Positions 14,456 through 20,858 of a DNA stretch of 40,383 nt are shown piece by piece. The notes under the pieces were generated by a model that had not been told where the DNA came from, made no database searches, and saw only the letters and a list, made by a program, of their open reading frames with translations. The stretch's first letter is position 1; every line of letters begins with the position of its first letter. The DNA comes from Sutterella sp. GTDB lineage: Bacteria; Pseudomonadota; Gammaproteobacteria; Burkholderiales; Burkholderiaceae_F. The translations under genes and the position numbers were made by a program. Location of the stretch: assembly GCA_020025955.1 (NCBI GenBank), contig JAHHRF010000013.1, positions 1-40,383 on the forward strand, read 5' to 3'.

Positions 14456-15906
14456 CGATCTAACCTCAAGGGGCAAAGATCCGACGTCACGCATTCGAGT
14501 TTTGCGCGAATCTGGGCTTCATCCGCGGGGATCGCTTCCGCATGACGGGCACGCTTAAAGATGTCCTTGTAGTCGTCCGGCGTTTCCACGGAGCAGTTCG
14601 TCGCCTGCTTAATGATGGCCGGGAACTTCACAGGGTTCACCGTTTCGCAGCAAATCGTCTTCACGCCCACGGGATGCAAATAGATCCCCGAGAAGAGCGC
14701 ATCCGCCGTATGCGGATCCACCACGGCATCGTACTCGAGATGCATGTTTTCAATGATCTCTAAGCGGTTATGGTGGTCCGACGTGCCCGAGGCAATCCCC
14801 GAACGACGTAACTTCGAGAATTCGTCAGGGCGGAGCGTAAATTCCCCATCGTGCGTCAACTGATGCATCAATTCCGAAATGCGGGCGCCATTGTGGCCCA
14901 ACACGTCAAAGAGGAAACGCTCTAGGTTAGCGGCACGCGAAATGTCAGCCGAGGGCGAGCTCGTCGCAAAGGTTTCCGTCACGGGCTTGGGATGATAGGT
15001 CCCGGTGCGCCAGAAACGATCCAAGGCGTCATTTTCATTGGTGCCGACGATAATGCGAAGAATGGGCAACCCCATTTGCTTAGCAACCCAGCAGGAGTAG
15101 GCGTTACCGAAGTTGCCGCCCGGCATCGCAAAGACCACTTCTTCCGTGCAGTTGTGCGTGGCCTGTAAGTAGGCCCAGAAGTAGTAAACGACCTGCGCGG
15201 CGATACGTAACCAGAGCACGGAATTCACGGAGGCAAGGCCATGCTTTTCCACGAACTCACGATCTTGCATGATGCGGTTTACGATTTCCTGGCAGGTATC
15301 AAACGTGGCATCGACTTCTAAGTTGATGACGTTTTCGGCGTCGCACGAATAGAGTTGCGCCGCCTGGAAGCCCGACATACGGCCTTTAGGCGAAAGGAGC
15401 ACGAGCTTGACGCCTTCTAAGTCACCGAAAGCGGCTTGAGCAGCTGCGCCCATGTCGCCCGTCGTGGCGCCAAAAAGCGTCATGCCCTTGTGAGACCCAC
15501 CAATTTCCTTTTCATAGCACTTGGCAAGCAAACGGATACCCACGTCGTCAAACGAGAGCGTCGGCCCGTTAGCGAGCTCAAGAAGGCCCACGTTGTCATG
15601 GAGCCAAGTGGTCGGTGTGATTTCTTCCGACTTGAAAGAATCACGCCCGTGCTGGAAGAACTGCCCCTGATAGGTCTCGGCACACAAGCGCCAGAGGTCC
15701 GTCAAAGGGATTTCAGGCGCAAAGAGGTGCAACACCTCATAGGCCAGGGCGGCATAGCTCTGGCCGCGCCATAAGCGCAAGGTTTCGGTGTCAACCTTCG
15801 GGTACTCGGCCGGAACAAATAAACCATCGTCCTCGGCAAAGCCCTTAAAGAGAATATCGGTGAGCGAGTGGGGCGTTTCGTTGCCGCGCGTCGAAATATA
15901 GTGCAT
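14452..15906 (-). CDS. thrC: Threonine synthase homologue lacking the PLP lysine
   Basis: The 484-residue product aligns throughout with the long (bacterial/yeast-type) threonine synthase family: MHYISTRG at the start, LELANGPTLSF (109-119), LFGATTGDMGAAA, a phosphate-binding PGGNFGNA, and SGTSDHHNRLEI near the C-terminal part. Active ThrC converts O-phosphohomoserine to threonine using PLP bound to the Lys of G-P-T-L-A-F-K-D. Here that site reads F-D-D: residue 120 is Asp (codon GAC, 15547-15549). S-G-D-T-G is also T-G-D-M-G. It may therefore be inactive or altered. The ATG at 15906 was chosen by homology; AGGAGG lies farther upstream, next to an in-frame TTG at 15930. First gene of the moco operon. 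Confidence 0.88.
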   Translation of the reverse strand: MHYISTRGNETPHSLTDILFKGFAEDDGLFVPAEYPKVDTETLRLWRGQSYAALAYEVLHLFAPEIPLTDLWRLCAETYQGQFFQHGRDSFKSEEITPTTWLHDNVGLLELANGPTLSFDDVGIRLLAKCYEKEIGGSHKGMTLFGATTGDMGAAAQAAFGDLEGVKLVLLSPKGRMSGFQAAQLYSCDAENVINLEVDATFDTCQEIVNRIMQDREFVEKHGLASVNSVLWLRIAAQVVYYFWAYLQATHNCTEEVVFAMPGGNFGNAYSCWVAKQMGLPILRIIVGTNENDALDRFWRTGTYHPKPVTETFATSSPSADISRAANLERFLFDVLGHNGARISELMHQLTHDGEFTLRPDEFSKLRRSGIASGTSDHHNRLEIIENMHLEYDAVVDPHTADALFSGIYLHPVGVKTICCETVNPVKFPAIIKQATNCSVETPDDYKDIFKRARHAEAIPADEAQIRAKLECVTSDLCPLRLDR

Positions 15907-16044
15907 ACCGTTTGGAAAGCCTAAGGGCAAACGCCCTAAGCCTTTCGCCTCCTAAAAAGGGGGTTCGAAAAAAAGCAAATTCAATGTTGGAAAAACACTG
16001 TACTCATATTGGGTCAATCCTACCTGAATTTCAAGCGCCTAACC

Positions 16045-16075
16045 TAAAACAAAGCCCCACGGATTCGTGAGGCTT
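16045..16075 (-). terminator. Terminator after dnaB-DUF456 unit
   Basis: On the minus strand AAGCCTCACG pairs with CGTGGGGCTT (one G-T) and is followed by TGTTTT. It lies just past the DUF456 stop. Confidence 0.75.
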
Positions 16076-16085
16076 GTAAAAGAAA

Positions 16086-16613
16086 TCAACTAAAGACGAG
16101 AAAGTCGTAGATAAGAAGGCCAATCATCATGAAGGCGAGCGCGACTTTGAGGGCCGTGCCCACCACTAAACCCACCCAGGTGGCCACGCCCACGCGACCG
16201 GCTTGGATGAGATCAGCCTTACCGATGAGTTCCCCAATCACTGCCCCCACAAAGGGCATGAAGAAGATCCCAATTAAGCCGCCCATGAAAACGCCCACAA
16301 AGGTCCCGACGATGGATCCGATGATGCCCGCGCGCGTCGCGCCCACTTTTTGGGCACCTAAGCTCTGACTCAAGGCGTCAATCGCAAAACCTAAGAGCGT
16401 CATGACACCTAAACTCACGAGCGTCCACGTCCCCACGACATTGAAGTCGCCAGGAAGGGCCGCCAAAAAGCCGCCAAGGGCAATGAAGAGGAGCCCAGGC
16501 AAAGCGGGAATCACGCACCCAATGACGCCCACGACAATGGCAAAGAGCGCGCCCACGTAGCAGAGCACTGAGACGGGGTCGATTGAGGAGAAAAAGGTCT
16601 GAAGCGTTTCCAT
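16086..16613 (-). CDS. DUF456 family membrane protein
   Basis: The 175-residue protein has about five hydrophobic segments and is rich in Gly, Ala, Val and Ile. The features are typical of DUF456: VVGVIGCVIPALPGLLFIALGG near the N-terminus (about 23-44), then Gly-rich repeated segments (GIIGSIVGTFVGVFMGG, GIFFMPFVGAVIGEL). The molecular role of the family is unknown. The start is the ATG in TAATG that overlaps the dnaB stop by one base, with GGAAGGGG upstream; a longer ORF adds six residues that are really dnaB codons in another frame. It is coupled to dnaB. Confidence 0.85.
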   Translation of the reverse strand: METLQTFFSSIDPVSVLCYVGALFAIVVGVIGCVIPALPGLLFIALGGFLAALPGDFNVVGTWTLVSLGVMTLLGFAIDALSQSLGAQKVGATRAGIIGSIVGTFVGVFMGGLIGIFFMPFVGAVIGELIGKADLIQAGRVGVATWVGLVVGTALKVALAFMMIGLLIYDFLVFS

Positions 16614-17992
16614 TAAAGCGCCCCTTCCCAATAGCCCGTATCGCCGTCCCAGGGCAAGAACTTGGTGTTACCGCCCTTAAAGACCATACGCACCGTCCCA
16701 ATCGGACCGTTACGTTGCTTGGCGATAATGACTTCCGCCATGTCTTTGACTTCGGTTTCTTTGTTGTAGACGTAGTCACGGTAAATAAACATGATCACGT
16801 CGGCATCCTGTTCGATAGCGCCCGATTCACGAAGGTCACTCATGCGGGGACGCTTGTTGTCACGCGCGTCCACACCACGGTTGAGCTGAGAGAGCACCAC
16901 CACGGGGCAGTTGAGTTCTTTGGCTAAGCCTTTAAGCCCTCGGGAGATTTCCGAGAGTTCCGTCGAACGGTTGTCCGAGCCTCCACGACCACTCATCAAC
17001 TGAATATAGTCGACCACGATTAAGGACAAGGGCCCCGTTTGATTCACCAGACGGCGCGCGCGACTCGCCAACTCCGTGACACGAAGCCCCGGGGTGTCGT
17101 CAATGTAAATGGGTTTACTTTCTAAGCGCTGAACGGTTTTCGCGAAACTGCGCCAATCCTCGTCCGACAAGCGCGCTTTACGTAAGTTCTGGGCGTCAAT
17201 GTTGCCGATCGAACTGATGATACGCATCCCGATCTGATCGGCCCCCATTTCCATGGAGAAGATGGCCACGGGCAATTCTTGCCCCACCGCAATGTTTTCG
17301 GCGATGTTAATGGCGAGCGTGGTTTTACCCATCGAAGGGCGCCCCGCGACAATGATCAAGTCGCCACGCTGAAAGCCTGCCGTCACGTTATCCAAATTGG
17401 GAAAGGCCGTGCGTACGCCCGTGACTTCCGAGCCGTCGTTATTTTGGTAGAGCTCCACGAGACGTCCCGCTAAGGAGTCCACGATTTCGCCCATGTTCTG
17501 AAAGCCCTTTTTGCCTTGGCCACTGCGCTCGTTAATGGCTAAAACCATGCGTTCGCTATCGGACAAGATTTCGTCGACTTCACGCCCAGCCGGGTTCACG
17601 GCCGAGTGGATCATCTTGTCGCCAATCGTCATCAACTCACGCAGAATGCTCTTTTCGTGCACGATCTGCGCATAGCGACGAATGTTGGCCGCCGACGGCG
17701 TGTTATCCACCAACTGGTTTAAGTACGGGAGCCCCTCGCATTCAATGTCTTTCCCGCGCTTTTTGAGTTCTTCAAAAACCGTTAACACGTCCGCGGGTTG
17801 GCCATTGTGAATCAAGTCCCCAATCACACGGAAGACCGTGGCGTTTTTGGGATAGTAGAAGTCATCCGCACGCACCACGTCCACAATCGATTCCAGTGCT
17901 CGATTGTCAAAGAGTAAACCACCCAAAATGGATTGCTCCGCCGCCAAGCTGTGGGGCGGGGTTTTAACCTCAGTGTTGACAGGTTCTGCCAT
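16613..17992 (-). CDS. dnaB: Replicative DNA helicase DnaB
   Basis: DnaB is the hexameric 5'-3' helicase of the replication fork. The 459-residue product has the N-terminal DnaB domain (about 13-115, PPHSLAAEQSILGGLL), a linker helix, and the RecA-like domain with Walker A GRPSMGKT (217-224), Walker B SLIVVDYIQLM, the H3/H4 region VVVLSQLNRGV, and SDLRESGAIEQDADVI. No intein was seen at the P-loop. It lies downstream of rplI, behind a terminator and with its own candidate promoter. The C-terminal stop overlaps the DUF456 start. Confidence 0.97.
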   Translation of the reverse strand: MAEPVNTEVKTPPHSLAAEQSILGGLLFDNRALESIVDVVRADDFYYPKNATVFRVIGDLIHNGQPADVLTVFEELKKRGKDIECEGLPYLNQLVDNTPSAANIRRYAQIVHEKSILRELMTIGDKMIHSAVNPAGREVDEILSDSERMVLAINERSGQGKKGFQNMGEIVDSLAGRLVELYQNNDGSEVTGVRTAFPNLDNVTAGFQRGDLIIVAGRPSMGKTTLAINIAENIAVGQELPVAIFSMEMGADQIGMRIISSIGNIDAQNLRKARLSDEDWRSFAKTVQRLESKPIYIDDTPGLRVTELASRARRLVNQTGPLSLIVVDYIQLMSGRGGSDNRSTELSEISRGLKGLAKELNCPVVVLSQLNRGVDARDNKRPRMSDLRESGAIEQDADVIMFIYRDYVYNKETEVKDMAEVIIAKQRNGPIGTVRMVFKGGNTKFLPWDGDTGYWEGAL

Positions 17993-18053
17993 AGGGACTC
18001 CGAAAACGAGAAGAAAAATTCAACAACGCGTGAGGGGTAATTGTACGCCTGAG

Positions 18054-18082
18054 CGTATACCTGTGCTGAATGAATCCTTCAA
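18054..18082 (-). promoter_or_regulatory. Candidate sigma-70 promoter of dnaB
   Basis: On the minus strand TTGAAG (18077-18082) and TATACG (18054-18059) are separated by 17 nt, each four of six to consensus. The dnaB ATG is about 60 nt downstream. Confidence 0.4.
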
Positions 18083-18166
18083 GCATACCAAAGAAAGGGA
18101 AAGAAGGGGGTACAAATCCGCTATTTAGTGGTTAGCGGGGTGGCTAGCTCAGGATATTGACGGACG

Positions 18167-18205
18167 AAAAAAAGTCCCTCTTCCCACACGTGGAAAGAAG
18201 GACTT
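18167..18205 (-). terminator. Terminator of the rpsF operon
   Basis: On the minus strand AAGTCCTTCTTTCC pairs with GGGAAGAGGGACTT around a short loop, followed by seven T. It lies about 55 nt past rplI. Confidence 0.9.
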
Positions 18206-18258
18206 GTCGCGGTTTAGGGGATGAAACCACCCCCTAATGAAGCGTTAATTCTTGCGAA

Positions 18259-18711
18259 TTAGGCGTCAGCCACAACGTTGACCGTGATGTCGGCCGTCAC
18301 GTCCGTCAAGAGACCGATCGTGATGACGTATTCACCAACAGCCTTGATCGCGCCCAACGGGGTGCGAACCTGAGACTTCTTGATCTGAACGTCGTACTTG
18401 GCGTCAAGCGCAGCAGCGATGTCAGCGTTGGTAACGGAACCGAAGAGACGGCCGTCAACACCACACTTGCTGGAGATTTCGATGTCGCCACCGTTGATCT
18501 TGTCAGCGAGAGCCTGAGCGGCAGCAACGCGTTCAGCCTGAGCCTTTTCGAGTTCGGCACGGCGAGCTTCGAATTCAGCGATAGCAGCCTTCGTAGCGCG
18601 CTTAGCACGACCGGTCGGGATCAAGTAGTTACGGGCGTAGCCGTCTTTAACCTTGACGATGTCACCGAGTTCGCCGAGGTGAACAATCTTTTCGAGCAAA
18701 ATGATTTGCAT
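18259..18711 (-). CDS. rplI: 50S ribosomal protein L9
   Basis: L9 binds 23S rRNA near the L1 stalk and helps keep the reading frame. The 150-residue product has the standard length: an N-terminal RNA-binding domain with MQIILLEKIVHLGELGDIV and VKDGYARNYLIP (about 21-32), a long charged connecting helix (about 40-75), and the C-terminal domain with the SVTNADIA segment. It is the last gene of rpsF-priB-rpsR-rplI. Confidence 0.98.
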   Translation of the reverse strand: MQIILLEKIVHLGELGDIVKVKDGYARNYLIPTGRAKRATKAAIAEFEARRAELEKAQAERVAAAQALADKINGGDIEISSKCGVDGRLFGSVTNADIAAALDAKYDVQIKKSQVRTPLGAIKAVGEYVITIGLLTDVTADITVNVVADA

Positions 18712-18730
18712 TTAATTATCTCCTAGGCGA

Positions 18731-19000
18731 TTACTGGTTGTCCGTGTACGGCAACAAGGCGAGGAAACGAGCACGCTTGATAGCGGTGTCGAGCTGACGC
18801 TGATAGCGAGCCTTCGTACCCGTTAAGCGAGCCGGCATGATCTTGCCGTTTTCCTGGATGAAATCACGAAGCGTGTCAACATCCTTGTAGTCGATCTGTT
18901 CAACGTTCTCAACCGTGAAACGGCAGAACTTCTTACGCTTGAAAAGCGAATTTTGCTGGGGACGACGGGGCTTGCCCTTACCCTTAGCACCGAAAGCCAT
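18731..19000 (-). CDS. rpsR: 30S ribosomal protein S18
   Basis: S18 forms a heterodimer with S6 on the platform of the 30S subunit. The 89-residue product has a Lys/Arg/Gly-rich N-terminus, then RKKFCRFT, the helical core with IDYKDVDTLRDFI, and RLTGTKARYQRQL (about 60-72), which is the signature of the family. It is slightly longer than the usual 75-80 residues because of the basic N-terminal extension, as in other betaproteobacteria. It begins 10 nt after priB. Confidence 0.98.
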   Translation of the reverse strand: MAFGAKGKGKPRRPQQNSLFKRKKFCRFTVENVEQIDYKDVDTLRDFIQENGKIMPARLTGTKARYQRQLDTAIKRARFLALLPYTDNQ

Positions 19001-19010
19001 AATTAGCTCC

Positions 19011-19307
19011 TTAAATATAATCCGTGATGTGGACGATCAAACGTTGACTACGCTTGGAACGGGGGGCCCAAAAGCCCTTGAGGGTTAGCTCGGCACCGAG
19101 TGCCTGATCATTTAACTGATGTGCTAACTCACCGTAAGCGAGTACAGGAAACTCAAAATCAAGGATTCTGGTTTGTCCCGCCTCAACTTGTTCAGAGTGG
19201 TGTCGAAGCTTGGCTTCAAAGACTTCCACCCCAGTCAAAGTAAAGCGCGTTTCACTGCGCTCAACGAGACGGCCTGTGATTTGAACAACGTTCACGTGAA
19301 CGTCCAA
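19011..19307 (-). CDS. priB: Primosomal replication protein PriB
   Basis: PriB is a dimeric OB-fold (SSB-like) protein that stabilises PriA on DNA and helps restart stalled forks by loading DnaB. The 98-residue product has the short SSB-fold pattern: NVVQITGRLVERSETRFT, VFEAKLRHHS, FPVLAYGELAHQL and LTLKGFWAPR. Its place between rpsF and rpsR is the usual proteobacterial position and supports the call. Confidence 0.95.
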   Translation of the reverse strand: MDVHVNVVQITGRLVERSETRFTLTGVEVFEAKLRHHSEQVEAGQTRILDFEFPVLAYGELAHQLNDQALGAELTLKGFWAPRSKRSQRLIVHITDYI

Positions 19308-19337
19308 AGAAAATTCGTGAGTCGAAACGTGAAGGGC

Positions 19338-19718
19338 TTATTCAGCCTTGGCAGCTTCAGCAGCAGCTTCAGCGGCAACCTTCTTAGCCTCTTCCTTCTC
19401 GACGACCTTCATCATCGGGGAGGGAGCCGTTTCAGCCTTCTTCGTCTTAATCGTGAGATGACGGAGAACAGCGTCGTTGAAACGGAAACCGTTTTCGATT
19501 TCGGCGAGCGTTTCGCCCGTGCACTCGATGTTCATAAGAACATAGTGAGCCTTAACGAGCTTTTCGATCGGATAAGCGAGCTGACGACGACCCCAGTCTT
19601 CAACGCGGTGCATCTGACCGCCCTGTTCAGCAACGAGAGTCTTGTAACGTTCAATCATCGCGGGAACCTGTTCGCTCTGATCAGGGTGCACGATGATGCA
19701 AAGTTCATAGTGACGCAT
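19338..19718 (-). CDS. rpsF: 30S ribosomal protein S6
   Basis: S6 packs against S18 on the 30S platform. The 126-residue product opens with MRHYELCIIVHPDQSEQV, contains HRVEDWGRRQLAYPI (about 37-51) and ends with a Glu/Lys/Ala-rich tail (about 107-126) beyond the folded domain. The tail resembles the acidic S6 tails that are substrates of RimK in some bacteria, but no RimK is visible here. GGAGG lies close before the ATG. The leader contains an attenuator-like hairpin. Confidence 0.97.
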   Translation of the reverse strand: MRHYELCIIVHPDQSEQVPAMIERYKTLVAEQGGQMHRVEDWGRRQLAYPIEKLVKAHYVLMNIECTGETLAEIENGFRFNDAVLRHLTIKTKKAETAPSPMMKVVEKEEAKKVAAEAAAEAAKAE

Positions 19719-19733
19719 TAGGCCTCCTTACGG

Positions 19734-19766
19734 AAAAAACTACCCAGAGCGTCTATTCTGGTGTAG
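19734..19766 (-). promoter_or_regulatory. Attenuator-like hairpin in rpsF leader
   Basis: On the minus strand CTAC-A-CCAGA pairs with TCTGG-GTAG around an 8-nt loop, followed by six T and CCG, then the rpsF Shine-Dalgarno. It has the form of an intrinsic terminator inside the leader. Many bacteria autoregulate rpsF through an S6:S18-binding leader motif; whether this is that motif is not shown. Confidence 0.45.
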
Positions 19767-19785
19767 CAAGGACAGAAAGGGCGAC

Positions 19786-19791
19786 ATTTTA
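19786..19791 (-). promoter_or_regulatory. Possible -10 element of rpsF operon
   Basis: TAAAAT on the minus strand lies upstream of the leader hairpin. TTGTGC is a possible -35, but its 19-nt spacing is poor. Confidence 0.3.
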
Positions 19792-19877
19792 CCTGAAGGC
19801 GAAGTCGTTTGCACAACCTAATCTTCAAGTTTTTCGTTTGCGTGTCGCCCGTGTTAGTACAAACGAAAGAGGAGCAT

Positions 19878-19913
19878 TATAAACGAAGGCCTCGCAATGC
19901 GTATCGCGAGGCC
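19878..19913 (-). terminator. Terminator after rlmB
   Basis: On the minus strand GGCCTCGC pairs perfectly with GCGAGGCC around a 10-nt loop, followed by TTCGTTTATAAT. The T-tract is weak, but the position about 40 nt past the rlmB stop fits. Confidence 0.55.
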
Positions 19914-19954
19914 CTCAACTTTTTTTCGCTTTTTCGTTTTTTTTGCGGACGAAA

Positions 19955-20731
19955 TTACTTCGCCACACGACGCTGACGCGCCGTTTCAAATAAGCAGATG
20001 CCGCTCGCGACCGACACGTTCAAGCTTTCCACGGCGCCTGCCATGGGGATGCTCGCGAGTTCATCGCAGCGCTTACGGGTCAACTGACGAAGACCGTCGC
20101 CTTCCGCACCCAAGACCCAGGCAAAGGCACGATTTTGTTGGATGTCGTAAATGTTCTGGTTGGCTTCCCCAGCGGTCCCCACCACGAGCACGCCCGCATC
20201 ACGCAATTCCATGATGGCAGAGGCTAAGTTCGTTACGGGCACGACCGGCACCGTTTCCGCAGCACCCGCAGCAGCCTTGGCTGCCGCCGGCGTCATCGTC
20301 GCGGATCGGTCACGCGGGACCACCACGGCTTGCACGCCCGCGGCATCGGCCACACGTAAGCACGCGCCAAAGTTACGGGGGTCAGTGACGCCATCCAAAA
20401 TCAAGAGGAGGGTGTCCTCCGTGATGCTATCCAACAAGGTGTGGAAGTCTAACGTGGGGGCCTTTTCTTCAGCCAAGGCCACGATCCCCTGATGGGGAAC
20501 GTTCGGGCAAAGCCCCGTCAAACGACGGTCATCGGCATTCATCACACGCACATTGGCGGCGATTAACTTTTCACGCATTTCACGCATACGACGGTCTTTA
20601 CGCGTCGGATCAACGTACACAACAGAAATGCTTTCGGGGTCCATCTTCAGACGGGCGCTCACGGCATGAAAGCCGGAGAGAACAGTGTTTTGGCTCACGG
20701 TAATGTCTTTTTCTTCAATTAAAACGGGCAT
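19955..20731 (-). CDS. rlmB: 23S rRNA (guanosine-2'-O-)-methyltransferase RlmB
   Basis: RlmB methylates the ribose of G2251 in the 23S rRNA peptidyl-transferase region using S-adenosylmethionine. The 258-residue product has the N-terminal substrate-binding domain (GFHAVSARL near residue 20) and a SPOUT knot with the three motifs DPRNFGACLR (about 117-126), LGAEGDGL and LNVSVASGICLFE. It is about ten residues longer at the N-terminus than common RlmB proteins; no strong Shine-Dalgarno decides the start. It lies downstream of rnr, its usual partner, but a hairpin separates them. Confidence 0.93.
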   Translation of the reverse strand: MPVLIEEKDITVSQNTVLSGFHAVSARLKMDPESISVVYVDPTRKDRRMREMREKLIAANVRVMNADDRRLTGLCPNVPHQGIVALAEEKAPTLDFHTLLDSITEDTLLLILDGVTDPRNFGACLRVADAAGVQAVVVPRDRSATMTPAAAKAAAGAAETVPVVPVTNLASAIMELRDAGVLVVGTAGEANQNIYDIQQNRAFAWVLGAEGDGLRQLTRKRCDELASIPMAGAVESLNVSVASGICLFETARQRRVAK

Positions 20732-20812
20732 GAAAAAAGGCGCTTCTTTTCTGAACGGCTTTCTTCAAACCAGTCGGCAATAAATAATGTCGCCTCATTG
20801 TAACGGGTTAAC

Positions 20813-20847
20813 ACCAAAAGGGGGTGACTCGAGGTCCCCCCTTTTGG
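20813..20847. terminator. Hairpin terminator between rnr and rlmB
   Basis: CCAAAAGGGGG pairs with CCCCCCTTTTGG (one extra C) around an 11-nt loop. On the minus strand it is followed by TTTTGG, a short T-run. It would limit read-through from rnr into rlmB. Confidence 0.6.
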
Positions 20848-20858
20848 GTTTTCGCCGT

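Noticed and set aside
15906..15960. Alternative TTG start and a hairpin before thrC
   Set aside because: AGGAGG lies too far from the chosen ATG to be decisive and the stem is imperfect (5 bp plus 2 bp); not called as a riboswitch.
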